Below are positions 1-12,918 of a stretch of 64,000 nucleotides of DNA, one piece after another. The notes under the pieces are model-generated. The model saw only the letters and a list, made by a program, of their open reading frames with translations. It was not told where the DNA came from and ran no database searches. Location of the stretch: assembly GCA_037013685.1 (NCBI GenBank), contig CM072887.1, positions 94,942,347-95,006,346 of the forward strand, in the 5' to 3' direction. The position numbers and the translations under genes are program-made. How positions within the stretch are numbered: position 1 is the first letter of the stretch; every line of letters starts with the position of its first letter. The DNA comes from Acridotheres tristis. Taxonomy: Eukaryota; Chordata; Aves; Passeriformes; Sturnidae.

Positions 1-3000
1 GTGCTAATACAGCATCAAAGCCATTTATATGGTGAAAAGACAAGCTTACTGGAGAATTGGTGCCAAAGAAAGACAAATGACACCACGGCATAATGTGAAA
101 ATGCATGAACTTCTCAATAGCTTTTAAATTGGTACAGAGAGAATGAAGCTTCTGATGTCTCACTTCCATTTACTTTATTTCCTGGACTTTTTGAGTTACT
201 GAGTGAAGGGCATGGATAAGAGGTGGATATTGTTCTGTGGAGCACATCTAAAAGCAGTTATTTTTAAGGTAATATAAAATTAGACTCATTAGTAACTGTA
301 GTCTATAACTCTTGTGAAGGTTCTTACACCAAAGTCAGTGTATCTGTGAACTGAATTAAACAAAAGGACTAACATCTGTTTTATGTTTGCTGCTTTTTCT
401 TCTCCTTGTTTGAAAATGGGTAGCCTGGTGTGTTTGAGTTTGAAAGATATCCAGAGAAACAATAAGTTGGCCAGCACAATCGAGAAAGCTGGGCACAGAG
501 TGAGTGCATCATGAGGGGAAGGTCACAAGATGGTCCTTACTTTCCCTTGCAGACAATTCTGCAATGTTAGATCAAGGTCACAGAAGTCTGCACCATTATC
601 TTTTTAAATAAAGAAAAAATTTCATGTCAAAATTAACTAAGTGGTTTTGTTTTGTCTTTTTTTTACAGGTCTTAAAACAGTGTTTTGGTCCCCTACATAT
701 GAGGACCAACTGAGATCTTGACAACAATGCTATACCACTTCTGGAAATTTTTTCTACGAGTCTATTATCTCAGATTCTGAGATTTGTTCATGTGACCATG
801 ATCAGTGGGCACGTTGTCAGTTCAGCATTGGCTGGAGTTTGGTATCTGCCAAAGACCACAAGATTTACTCTAGCTGAAAAGTGATAGAAGTGAGTGATGA
901 ACAATAGATCACTGGTGGAAACAACAGAAATTGGGAAGGTTGAAAAATTGCTCACGAGTTGTCCCATAGACTTTAACATCAGTTAAAACTGAGGAATAAT
1001 CATGGTCTGTAGACTACCCTGACAATTTGGAGACATATTCTTCCCTCTGAAAATGATGATGAACATGGCTTCTGACTTGCAAACTATTTTCTCTGTCATC
1101 AACATGGTTAAAGCTTTTTTAAAAAAAATTCTTAGTCAAATGATCCTTTCCAAGTAATTTGCTGATAGCATCCGTCTTCTGTGATGAAAGATGTGGTGAT
1201 AATAAACAGATGTAAATAAAAGCAGCTATATGAGTTAAGTTTTGAACAGTGAAAAATTAACTGATATTCACTGTTTCATGAGAAACTGCAGAATGGCAGA
1301 TATGACAACAATAAGACTTGGTGGAGATGTTATTCTGTTACCTAGAGAATAAACTATTCATACTGCTGTCTTCAACTGGATTAGCTATATTGATTTCATT
1401 CTTTCATTTCCGTTTATTTTTAACAAAATTTCCTCAAGCTACTTGACTATCTGAAGAGTCATATGTAAAGAGTTATGTAAATCTGTAAAACAAATGTAAA
1501 TACATGGAAATTTTCATCTAAATTTACCTTCTTGAAGATCTGCTTAAACACCTTGCTGAAGCACATGGCTTGCAAGTACCAACTATTGATATGGAATATC
1601 AAATACTTGTGGAGAACATAGGGACTGCTCTACAAAATTAAGGTATTCCCCAAAACAATTATAACACATTATGTATTTTCTGTAATCATGATTGCTTTCC
1701 TATTCCCAGAGCATGAAAGCCTTAATCTGTCAGTTTTCATAATTAGTTGTGAATATATTAATCTCTATTTTTCTTCCATGAAAATCAAGCCTTTTTAGTT
1801 TGTATAATATCAAGCCACAAGAGTCATGTGAGTTAGATAGCACAGGGACTAGAGGGTGCTTCTTGCTCTAGAAATAACACCTGGAAGAAAGTGTTGGGAA
1901 TGAGATTAGATGGTTTTCAGGTGACACTGGTGCTTTGGGGTGCAGTTTAGCCTATGAGTAGTGGGCTTACATCCATGCAGCAGTACAAGAAACAAATGCC
2001 TTCTTTTGTAAGGTCAGATGAAGGCCAGAAGAGAGCACATCCTGAGCTGCAGTAACTAGAAAACAGACAAAAAATTACCTATTGAGCAAGCTAAAGTAGT
2101 CTAGTTCTTGGCAGAAGCAGCAGTAAGCACTACTGCCCTACAGCTTTAATTTGCAGCAATATCTTAGGTTTCCCTTTTGTTCAGATAAACCCAAATCTTT
2201 TTAACTTTTTCTCCTAACATCAAAACAGAAAGCATGGACCAGGTGGATGTTTAGCTCCTGTGCATATGTGGACACAGAAGTGTGTGCACGTGGTGTGAAA
2301 ACTTACAGAATATTTCAGGTCCTAAAGATCACACATATAATGTCTTTTAAATACCTCAGGGCATCCAATTGGAATTCAAATTGGTGTCTTGGGGTCAAAC
2401 CTACAATTTTCTATTTAATAATGTCCTGTGAATATATCTGAGAGATGGAAGAAAATCATAGAAATATTAATCAAGATGTAATCACTCTTTTTTAACGTAT
2501 AGGAAAAGTGGAAAGTAATATTCAGTGGATTCATATGTACAAAATCAACTTTTCTGATAAGACTTAGTTGATAAAGTACTGAGACCACATAGCAGAATTT
2601 TTTGCTTCTTAGTATTGACACAGTTCCATTTCATATTGCATAGAGGACAAGACAAGATGTACATAACTTCTACTTTTAATGAAAGTTATCTTTTAAAATG
2701 TTAAAGTAGCCTCTTCCATTTAATGAAACATATCCCTTTAAATAAAGTAGCACTTAAATAATGCTTCTTTTAAAAAAATAATAAAACTAGTTGAAACAAT
2801 TTTCCTTATTCTATAAAAAAAAGTTTTAAGGAATGTAGTTTTTCCACTTTATATGATAAGGACAGAATTAGCTGCTTAGCTGGCAAATGAAGGTAGAAGA
2901 AATGTGTATGAGTCAAACTACTTCATCTGTGATTAATAACTAGATATTGACTTCTAGGAGGCCAACATAGAGATTTATTGCTGATAGTAAGAGATTATTA

Positions 3001-6000
3001 TTGAGGGAGGGAAAGCCTTTGTAAACGTTAGACTGTTATGGCCAATAACTCTCAGTAAGACTGGCCAATACTTCATATTATACATTAATTCATCAGACTG
3101 CTTCTCGGATAAAATTAATGTTAAAACTTTAAATCAAACTATTTGAGAGACCTATTCACACTTCAAGTCCTGTCCTACAAAACCTTTGTGAAGAGATCTG
3201 AGCATATTCCTTTTCTGCTCATGGATGTGGTTCTTCTCATAGTCATTCACATTAATTTCAGGGAAAGCAGAACCTTGCACTTGAACAAGAGCATAAGTGA
3301 ACTTGTCGAAGTGTGAACAACTCCAGTGTCAGTTAGCCAGGAGTATGAGGCTGCTTGAAAAGTTTCACCAAACCATTTCTCTTCTCCACCTATACTGGAA
3401 TGAATGCAGTGGGTGAATGACAATATTTACATCCCACCTAAGATCACCTTAAATAACACTTGACTTTCTTTACCATCTTGCATCAATTCCATGAAAATTT
3501 CCAGATGTTTTAGCCAGACATGTTTTAGCATTTGCCTTAGACTGACTTAGACAGAATTTCTACACTTACTTACAATTTCTGAGTCACAATTTCTGTTGGT
3601 GACATAAGTAGAATTCTCAAATATTTCTCCTGGGGATATTGTTCATCGTAATGTGTCTCCTAAAACTCTGAAGTTTTGATGTTTTGTTTCCAACTATTCT
3701 GTATATCCAAGGCGAATTGAAAGCATTCACCCTTTTTCAGCAGCAATTTTTCTTTTTTTTCTCCCTCCACCTCACCACAGTCCCCTGCCATGAGGACAAA
3801 TCTATTTTTTTTACTATAGATCTTAGTGTCTTAATTGCCCTTGTTAGAAAGAAATATAATCTAGCCACATTCTGTACCCACAGTAGCACAAGAAAATGGA
3901 AATGTATTTAACTACCATACTTTCAGAAATTAAAGTGTCAGAAATTGAAGTGTTTCATTTCAGGGCCACAATATAAAAATGAGTCTTCTTGTTTTACGGG
4001 TATTACATACTTCATGTTTTAATTTTCAAAGTAATATTCTTTTCTTTATTTACTTACAAGTTTTCCTTTTTTTTTTAACTGCAAAATGAAAGAAAGAATA
4101 TAGCAGATAAAGAAAGAAAAGAAAAGATCAAGAACTATTGGCCATTTTTATCTGCTATGCATATTTGAAATATTATTTGCTTTCTATGCCTATGTATATA
4201 CTCGTCTACTTAACTATTGTAATCTCAGACAATTTACAACAAAATCAGTTTACATTAGATTTTTAATTCACAGATTTAAATATTAAATTTTCAGAGCATA
4301 TTTGGAAGAAAATAGGTTAAACCCTGGCTCTTTTTCAACCAGAAAATTCAATAACTGGTAACAACCAAAGGGTAAATAATCTTGCATACATTACATATTA
4401 TTTCCAGCTCTTTAATGAACACATTAAAGGAATTTTTTTGAGTGAAATTTTTTTCTGGTTTCATGAAACTTTGCTTGAATTGTGTATTCTCATTTGAACC
4501 TCACTGGTTTGAAACTGGAAAGTGTTTGGAACCTTGCTGTGAATTACATAAATTTTAATAAGCTTCAACTTTTTCCCTTTCTTCTGCAAGATTCTTGTAG
4601 ACATTGAGAACACTGATTTTTTAAATGTTGGAAAGCCAAACTGATAGAATTCTTTAAAACTTCATGCATGTCAATAAACTGCTTAAAAACTAACTGCAGA
4701 CAATTTATTTATATGTATCTTACACAGTGTTCTGGTATTTATGAGGCAAGAATCATATCATCATAGAGTGAACATTGGAAATTATTGGTTTGGCCTTCTA
4801 ACCCAGAGTTCAGGATAAATAATAATTTATTTTCTTCCCTACTGTGTATTTTTTTTTAAAAGAACACGTCATTTTAGGTTCAGAAGCTGGTTTACAGTGA
4901 TGTGATATTTTTACACAGTTTTCTAGCTGGCTTGACTGCTTCAGATGAAGGTCAACTGATTAGCTGAAGGTCACAGACTGAGTCATTGACTCAGTCAGAA
5001 TTGAGGATTCTGCCTAATGGAGAACTTTATTCGGGGAGACAAAGATTGCAATAAGACAGAGACATATTTCAGCACAGAATAGTTTATTTTTTCTCCTCCT
5101 GCTTAATATAAGTTTCACTATCTACTGCAAAATATTTTTATTTATCCAGGCTCTTCAAGACTCTGGGTATCCTGCTTTTCCTTTGGCTACTGACATTCCA
5201 GAAATTCTGGCTTCGCTGAGAGATAATTAAACATGTTTTGACTGCAGTGGGCTCAGATTTAGATTAAATTTGATTTCATTTCCTGTGTCCCTGTTTGCTT
5301 CTGAAAAATAATTTTACATACCTTATCTTCATTAGGGCCAGTTGCTAAGCTAGATTAATTTTGCTATTTGATGAGAGGACAGTCAGGTGAATTATCTGCC
5401 TCTTTCACTCCACTGTATCCTATCTCTCTCCTATGTGCAAGCCTGGTAGCAGGAAATCCCTTTGTAACAGCAGAAGGCTCAGCACAGTAGTTTGTCTTTG
5501 AGTGAGGGAATGTTCAAAAATGCATCTCATTTCATCCTGCATTGGCTTGGCTTATTTTTCTTTAGTCTCCTAGTCTGTTACTTCTTCTACTTAAATACAG
5601 CCATGTCTTACTCTTCAAGTGTGTGATGTGACTGGCCTGACCCCTCAGCTCGAGAAGTGTAACACAACAGAGTCACCCTGAACTGTGAGCCACAGAGAGC
5701 TTCGGTTTGCTGTGTCTGTCTTGGTCTCTTATCCTGAGGTGCAGGGATTGCTGGCTGGAGAAGGTGCCCTTGCCCAAGGGCAGGGGATGATGTCCAGCAG
5801 GAATCCTGCAGCTGAAAGGTTTATGTCTTTGAAACTTACTGTCAAGTGTTGTTTTGCTTTCTGGTAAAAAGGAATAGAAATATCCCAGCAGGTAATACCA
5901 AACTAAAATAAATCAGAAGAGGAGTGATGTGTCTTTTAGGTTTTAACTGGCAAGAGCAGAGCACTGCTTATTTCTGATAAGAATGTCAGCTGCAGCCTTT

Positions 6001-7011
6001 TGGTGTAAAATTTTATGGAAAGCAAGAAATATAATTTTCACAAACCCTATGTGCAGCCCAGTACAATCTAAAATTTCTTTCAATTGGCAAATATATATAT
6101 ATTTAAACACGATATTGCTTTCTTCTACAAGAAGGTTTTTTATTTCACTCATCCAAAAAGAAATTCCCTAGTGTGTGTGTATATTGTTATAAATATATCC
6201 TTGGTCATTTGATTTCAGCATACTGATGAAGTATGTGTATGCATAACACAATATAGAATCCTATGCTGTTTGTGCATGTGTTCAGCTGATAAGAAATGTG
6301 CTTCTGAAAAGTTTAGATACAAGATGAAAAAAAATGTTTGTGATATACAAGATTCAGCTTTTAAGTTCCAAAGAGCCTTATTTTCATGTAACAGCTGAAA
6401 GATTAGAAACAGGGAATAAATATTCTTTTTGGAATATCTTTTTTTTCTGTAAGTTCATATAGTAGTGCATAGAAATTTGTGCCATTACTTATATAATATT
6501 AAATATACATGTTTTGTATACACAATACAGATGAGATGAATATTTCTCCAGGTTATATAAGTGTTAAAGTACAGTGTCAGGAGTAATATATATAATGATT
6601 TTGATACATACAGTATCAAACAGAGATTTTTCCAAGGGCAGTTAAAAGGCCTGACAATATCTAAAAATTTTGCCCTGATTGTTTTTTAAACAACAGTGAA
6701 CTGAGATACAGGCTAACGTATTAACTTGGTATCAGAGATGAAATTGAAGTTTTTGTGATCTTATTTTTCTTTTGCACCAGAAGAGCTATTTGTGTAATTG
6801 CTCACTGAGTGTACTGTGCTTCAGTTGCTCTTCTCTCCAAATTGAGGACATCCCTCTTTACCTACCTTCAGTAGGTTTTCTCCACTTAGATTGCAAGTTC
6901 TTGGAACAATGAGAGCAATTCTATCATTTATCAAGTTGAGTTTGAATTTGTTTGCGGGTTTTTACACCCTAACAAAAATATATTCAAGTATAGGCTAAAA
7001 TATTTAAAGTG
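1..7011. other. Unique AT-rich non-coding sequence, no recognised gene
   Basis: I see no exon-like open frame, RNA gene or transposon in this 7-kb stretch. Open frames are at most about 75 codons and low in complexity, as expected by chance in AT-rich DNA. Short A/T homopolymers are scattered through it (for example near 660, 1,120 and 4,065) and there is a short AT dinucleotide run at about 6,091-6,101. The more GC-balanced patch at about 5,620-5,830 has no feature I recognise. It could be intron or intergenic DNA. Confidence 0.6.
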
Positions 7012-7361
7012 ACCTCAACAGGCAGAAGAAATGGGCTAAAACTAAAGCAGAACAAAAAGAAATGCACCTGGGAAGGAGTAACTCCATATATTAATAAGAA
7101 CAGGGGGGTAAAATCATGGAGAGCAACTTGGTGGACATCGAGTTGTCACTAAGCCAGCAAAGTGTGCTGGCAGCAAGGAAGCCTAGTAACATGGGAAGGA
7201 GGTGATAATTCTCCTCTGCTCAGCACTGCTGAGACACAGCTGGCGTCCTGTATCCTGTTCTGGGCTCCCTAGTGCAAGAGTGCTGCCCTGAGCAGGGGTG
7301 TTTGGCCTAGACCTCCTCCACAGAGACCACCCAACCTCTCCCCCACGGTGATTCTGTGATG
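7012..7361 (+). mobile_element. CR1 LINE fragment, 5'-truncated and internally deleted
   Basis: The left part (7,012-7,275) follows the CR1 ORF2 region downstream of the reverse transcriptase core: words such as GACCTCAACAGGCAGAAG, AAATGGGCT and TGCACCTGGGAAGGA, then a segment ending in TCTGGGCTCC. At about 7,275-7,290 it jumps to the 3' terminal region (GAGCAGGGG, then ATTCTGTGATG at 7,351-7,361), so roughly 400 bp of a normal CR1 3' half is missing. There is no intact reading frame, and the copy looks old and immobile. The 101-codon frame on the minus strand here is a shadow. Confidence 0.85.
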
Positions 7362-10189
7362 TATGTCCTGTCCATGGTAAGGCTGTTGTGCAGAAAACAG
7401 TATCACCCACCTGGAGAAGAATCAGTACCAATGGTGCTGAAGTGATGCAATACAATGTAATACTAATTGTACTATTCATTATATTCATGTGTCATTATTA
7501 AATTTTAAATATCACAGATATGCAATAACTTTTTGTGTTTTTATTTTTTTTTTACCTTTCTGTGCTTTAGCTTTAAAAGGTCTAGTGGGATCAGATAAAG
7601 CTGGTCACGTGGGCTTGTAGTTGTGACTTTTGGGGAAAGTTTCCTAATTCTTCATATTGCTTACTGTTTCACTTGAAATATTTCAGTGCATTTCAGTCTT
7701 CAAATAGAAATCTCATCACAAAATATAATGTCAGCAAACCTAGGTAGCTTTGCACTGCACTTTTAGTACCATATATAGCTGTTTTCATATCTTAGAACAG
7801 TTGTAATGAATATAGACTTCAAAGGATAAGTATTTTCATCAAATTTTTTGGAAAAGAAAAAAAAAGACTGCACACTTGGGATCAAACTGTATGTGCTGAC
7901 TTCAGTGGAAGTATCATTTCATCCACTCTTTTAATTATTTCTTGCATGAGGTCAGGATTTCAATTCACTGTATTGTTTCAAAATGCCAACACAAAATCAT
8001 GCAGCAATGGTTACAGTTAGGACTTCAGCAAATATCATTGTCACAGCTTCCTTACTTGGGCTGTCTATCACACTAAACTCCATCTAATCTGTTTTTACTT
8101 CAGCCAAGTCTGTTGATTTTGTGTTTCCTAGCTTTAGAGGAAAAGCAAAGTCACAGGTAAGATCATTAGGCACTAACTCATTGTGCAGAGTGCATTTTCA
8201 CCCACTGTGCAACTGTTGCTTTTAAGTATTTCATGACCTTGAAAGTCCCCTGAAAAGCCACCCCTCTGCAGGTAGCATGTAGAGGTATGTGGTACTGTTT
8301 GACTATTGCTCAGTCCAATTGGACTTACTCCAGTTGCCTCCTTTATTAAGGACTAGAAGTTCCCATCACGAGGAAAAGCTGTCTATCCACGGGTAGGTGT
8401 GGGGACAGAATATTTTACCTTTCCACTGCAAACTTTTATTATAATGAAAATGAGAGGAAAAATAAAAATAAAGAGTTAAATTTTGAGTCTTGGTCCCTGA
8501 TCAGTGCTTAAAAGAATCAGAATCAGATCAACTTCCTGCACTGGGCTTGCCCAGATGAGGGAAAAGCTACACAAACCTTGGCTTTTCAATTTAGCACACA
8601 CACACAGACAGACATGTGCACACGCACACACTTGGCTTATTTTTGCACCATGCTAATTTGCTATGGTGGAAAGGCCTAATGTGTGGAAACATCTTCCCTG
8701 GCATGTGTGAACATTTGTCAACTTAGGTAATGCCAGTCAGGTTTGTGATGGCAGCAGGAGAGACTCAACTTGTGGACAATTGAACAGCTGCATAATCCTC
8801 TTTCTGATATTCTTCTACACATTGAGCAAAATGAAAGCAAAAGTGGTAAAATAAAATCACACTCATTATTTATGGTTTTCAAAATATATAAGCTTACAAA
8901 AAGTCCAAAATATTGCACAAAACTTTTGACCAGCTTACTGGTTTTCATTACAATGTTGTGCTTTTTAAGCTCATATATAAAAAGCAATACTTCTCCATCT
9001 CCTTGAAAAAACATCTGTGGACTATTTCTGAGTGATAACACTTAGAAAAAAATGCAAAAAACATCTTGATTTAATACAGAAGCCAACAAGCCAACATAAG
9101 GAATAATTTTTCTTCTTCCACAGCTGAATTCCATGGAAGACCTTACCATAACTACTTATCTCTGAACTTTAATTCCAGATAATGTGAAAAAACAGTCATA
9201 TTTTAAAGTAATCGGGTTGTTGCTCTTTGCAATAAATTCTTCTTCAGTTTCTTCATAAGTGTTGCCATCACTAAATAATTAAAATGTAGCTGCACACAGA
9301 GTGTGACAAAGCTCAGTTCTGGTTTCTATTCTGTTTTTATATCACTCAGTCTTGTGTGATGACTATTCAATTTTGAATGAGATGCATCTTTGCAAATACA
9401 GGAAGTTGCAAACCTGCACCTTCTTACATAGGTGGCATCTTACAGTAATACATGAATTAAAAATTATTCATCTGAATTTAGGCTTGCTATGGTTTATCTG
9501 GGAGCCACCAAAAGATTTCAAAACTTGTCATGCTTTTTACCACAGTTGATAAATTTCCCTTCTGGTTTTTTTTTTCAGTTGTCATCAAAATTTTATTCTT
9601 TCATATAACACTGTTTCAGTTAGCTTTACTTTTCATAGAGTTAAATGTTAAAGAAGATGGTTTTTGATGGTTTGAAATTTTTTAAGCAGCATGAAACTTT
9701 TCATGTATGTACTCATTCTTTTTCTAAAATTGTTTATCAGGTCATAACTAAAAGATTTTGCTTTTCCTGAAATTCATATTTATTGAAAACAAAAATGCAA
9801 AATATAAATGCCATGGTAGTTTTGATCATCGGTTAAAACACATTAAACTGCAGGTTTCACAGGAAGAATATGTTTAGAATATATCTAATGTTGTCTGTCA
9901 TTTGAAACACAAATTTGCACTTCATGAGGAAAAACCTTTTTCATTAGGGAAAATATTGTTTTCCAGGTTTCTCGATTCTGTAGAAGGTGTGTCCCACAGT
10001 GGAGTGGGAGGTTGTGGTGCTCAGGGAAGGGGATTCCTGAGGTGGGCAAATCCCAAGGGAGTGCTAAGACATACCCAGAGCCAGCATCTGGCCCAAGAGT
10101 AGATGAGGAGGCACATGTGTGGCAGGCAGGGGTAACAGCAGCCACCACCTCCCCATGCACACATCAGGAATCCCAAAGGATTTCAAGTG
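7362..10189. other. Unique sequence between CR1 copies
   Basis: No gene or transposon is recognised. The stretch holds a CA-rich microsatellite (8,595-8,631) and, at about 9,980-10,165, an unusually GC-rich patch directly upstream of the next CR1 that I could not assign. The overlapping open frames of 78 and 107 codons at 8.7-9.0 kb lie on opposite strands of the same DNA and have no recognisable domain. Confidence 0.5.
8595..8631. repeat. (CA)n microsatellite, interrupted
   Basis: A CA-dinucleotide tract interrupted by CAGACAGACATG and CG dinucleotides. The interruptions suggest an older, less length-variable locus. Confidence 0.85.
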
Positions 10190-10833
10190 ACTTGGAGCAC
10201 AAATACAGGCTGGGAAAAGAACGGACATAGAGTAGCTCCACTGAGAACTTTGGGGTGTTGGTGGATGAAAAGATGGACATGACTTGGCAATGTGTGCTTG
10301 TAGCCCAGCAAGTCAAATGCATTCTGGGCTGCATCCACAGCAGTTTGGACAGCATGTAGAATGAGGGGATTTTGCCCCTTTATCACCCGTCATGAGACCC
10401 CCCCTGGAGGGCTGCATCCAATTCTGGGATCCCAAACACAAGAAGGACATGGACCTCTCAGGGTGAGCCCAAAGGAGGGCCAAGATGATCATAGGGATGG
10501 AGCAGCCCTATGAATCCTGTGAAGACAGGCTGACTGAGTTGGGATTGTTCAGCCTGGAGTAGACAAGACTAATTGTGTCATTTCATTATGTACAGGAGAC
10601 TAATGAAGAAGAGAACCTTTTACTACACTGGAAGGATGAAGTTTTTCATGGAGAGAGTGGTGAGACACTGGTACAGGTTACGGATACCTCATCACTGCAA
10701 GTGTTCAAAATCAGATTGGATAGGTCTTTGAGCAATCTGGTGTAGTAGAAGGTTTCTCTGCCCATGACAGGAGGTTTGGACTAGATGATGCTTCAGGTGT
10801 CTTCTGACCCAAACCATTCTATAATTCTATGAA
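10190..10833 (+). mobile_element. CR1 LINE 3' fragment with internal deletion
   Basis: From about 10,199 (CACAAATACAGGCTGGG) the sequence follows the CR1 ORF2 C-terminal region: TTGGGGTGTTGGTGGATGAAA, TGGGCTGCATCCA, GAGACCCCCCCTGGAGGGCTG, AGAAGGACATGGA and TTCAGCCTGGAG. After about 10,565 a segment is missing or scrambled (10,570-10,640). The match resumes at GGTGAGACACTGGTACAGG and continues to the terminal AACCATTCTATAATTCTATGA at about 10,813-10,833. No frame is intact. Several small open frames here are shadows. The start is approximate because the boundary with the GC-rich patch upstream is unclear. Confidence 0.9.
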
Positions 10834-11065
10834 ATGCAGGAATATGAATCAAAAATGTTCATGAAAAAAAGAGAACTCCTTAATCTTAGAAGAAGGAATC
10901 CAAAGGAAGATAAGGTAATATCACATTTGCTCTGGAAGAAAGAGGGACCTTTACCACAAATAATAATACAGGGTCAAGAAGAACATGAAGCCTGGCCAAC
11001 TATCGGTAGTATAAATGCACTAATGAATAGAAGAGCAACTTGAGAGGATAGTGCTACTCACAGCA
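10834..11065. other. Short unique spacer
   Basis: The sequence between the CR1 and the SINE is A-rich and has no recognised element. Confidence 0.5.
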
Positions 11066-11190
11066 CCATAGAATATTCTGAGTTGGAAAGGATCTTTGAG
11101 TCTAACCCTTAAGTAAATGGCCATATGAGGATTGAACCTTGAAGCTTGGTGTTATTGGCACCAGGCGCTAAACAACTGAGCTGATATCAG
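11066..11190 (-). mobile_element. tRNA-Ile-derived SINE with CR1-type tail (TguSINE1-like)
   Basis: On the minus strand, 11,188 to 11,119 resembles tRNA-Ile(AAT). It has an A-box-like CAGCTCAGTTGTTTAGCG, an anticodon-arm-like GGTGCCAATAACACC with AAT at 11,154-11,156 (read as the complement of ATT), and a perfect B-box-like GGTTCAATCC. It is followed by CATATGGCC in the acceptor stem. The element then runs into a short CR1-like tail: on the plus strand ATAGAATATTCTGAGTTGGAAAGGATC, split here only by the reading direction, at 11,069-11,095. A Pol III tRNA head on a LINE tail defines a SINE mobilised in trans. The tRNA lacks a clean acceptor stem and intact arms, so it is not a functional gene. 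I recall TguSINE1 of passerines having this design, but the name is not verified. Confidence 0.8.
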
Positions 11191-12753
11191 TGGCAAGATT
11201 CAAAACTCTGTTTGACCCTCTGAGACAGAAATGCAACTAAGATTGATGAATTAAAAGAAGAGAGAACTGGACTGTCACTGAAGTTTTCTGAATGTATTTT
11301 CCCTGTGCCTGTGGTTTCCTGGGACATGCTGTCTGCCACTGAGCAGTCTTCAAAGTTACTGTGTCTAAGTTTTCTAGATTTATTATCCCCTTTCTGCATA
11401 TCAGGTTTGTCAGGTGTGAGATGGATGTAAAAACTGTAGTAAAATAAAGGTGTAGTAGCCACTGCATCTGGAGTAGGACTCTAGGAATTTTTCACCACAG
11501 TATATTGCTATATGGGATATTGTCATATTGTGCTGGAAAATTTTCAGAGAGCCACAACAACTATTAAAAGATATCCTCATGCTTTAGAAAGAAATTACAA
11601 CCTTTTCAGCACAAGCAGAAGTTATGCTGACTATCTGTCAACACTAAGGAAGGTATTTTAAAAATGGGAGCTAAATAGCCTCAGGTACAATTTTTTTTTC
11701 TTTTTTTCTTTTTTTTTTTTTTTTTTTAATGAGACAAGGAATTATGTAGTTGGACTGTAGAAAAAGCAAGGAAGATATTCACCCTATGGCAAAACTTGCC
11801 AGTTCTCTGGGTTGACAGCTTCAAGTTATATAATTCTCTCTGTGCCCAACTATAACACATTCCTCCCAAATTTGTTGATGTCTTCAATGCTTTAACATTA
11901 TCAACAGAGGACCTGGAGCCTTTGTAATATTAAAGACATGAGAAAGAGATTTCTAGATGTCTGAAGAACTACATAAGCCCTTTGATTTTTTTGTTTCGAC
12001 TTGGCAATTTTATCTATCATACTCCTTTTAGTATAAAGAAACCTTTGTTTGATAATATGCTTCCTAAGGAAAATTAGACATCTTGTTCTCAAGTAAGAGT
12101 AAAATAATTTAATTAAAATATACTTTTCAAAAGACTATTGAAAATTTGTACAATAAGATTTTCTGCTGCTGCTGTAATTTGGCTTACTTAAATAGCACTC
12201 TAAACATGATATCTGACTGCTGCAAAAGAGATCCAAGCCCTTCCTCAAGACATATGAATCAGCTGGTTCTCTGTTGCACAGCTTCCAGAAAACGCTGGAG
12301 GATGGTGCTTCACACTGAAGTAATAGTAAGAGTGGAGGAGTAGTAAGATGGAAGAACCTAGGAAAATGACTGCTGGAAGTTTTTTCTCAGAGTGGGGATA
12401 TATTGTATCATGCAGAGAAGTTTAGGGATAAGATATTGTTTCCCTGGACTGATGATATTGTTCTCCTGGAATGTTTTGTCCTTCAGGAACGAAAATCTTG
12501 CTTGTTTCCGTGGTCAAAGAGGTGAATAATACAAAGGGAAACTCAGCAAAAGAAAAATAGACCTTTTAGAGAGCCCATAGGCAGAACACCTTTGCAGCAC
12601 CTAAAGCACGTGCCTGTGAAGTGCTTTTGGTTGCTCAGATGAAATGGGCTATGCAATTCAAGATACCATTATTTTGCCCTAACTCTCCATGATGTACTTG
12701 ATGCTTTATGTGTTGCTCTTGAAGAGGATGTTGGGGTTTTTTTGGTGACTTTC
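11191..12753. other. Unique sequence with T-rich tract
   Basis: No gene is recognised. The only clear structure is the poly(T) tract at 11,691-11,727. The minus-strand frames of 91 and 76 codons at 11.19-11.47 kb overlap in different frames and lack domain signals. Confidence 0.5.
11691..11727. repeat. T-rich homopolymer tract
   Basis: A 37-bp run of T interrupted twice by C. It is not adjacent to a recognisable SINE or processed copy, so I read it as simple low-complexity DNA. Confidence 0.9.
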
Positions 12754-12918
12754 ATTGCCCAGAGCAGTTGTGGATGTCCCATCCCTGGAGGTGTTCAAAG
12801 TCAGGTTGGAACTCTGAGCAAGCTGGTCTAGTGGAAAGTATCTCTGAACACAACAGTGGAGTTGGAATTAGATGATCTTTAAGGTCCCTTCCAATCAAAA
12901 CCATTCTATGATTCTTTG
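12754..12918 (+). mobile_element. CR1 LINE 3' end, about 165 bp
   Basis: This is a severely 5'-truncated CR1. It begins at TTGCCCAGAGCAGTTGTGG, continues through GGATGTCCCATCCCTGGAGG and TTAGATGATCTTTAAGG, and ends with CCATTCTATGATTCTTTGG, the expected CR1 3' terminus. It covers only the last part of ORF2 and the 3' UTR. The minus-strand 61-codon frame here is a shadow. Confidence 0.92.

Noticed and set aside
8718..9041. 107-codon minus-strand frame overlapping a 78-codon plus-strand frame
   Set aside because: Both are open by chance over the same DNA, with no domain, splice context or repeat similarity that would favour either.
11119..11188. A genuine tRNA-Ile gene
   Set aside because: The acceptor stem does not pair cleanly, the arms carry mismatches, and it runs directly into a CR1-type tail. 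That is a SINE, not a functional tRNA.
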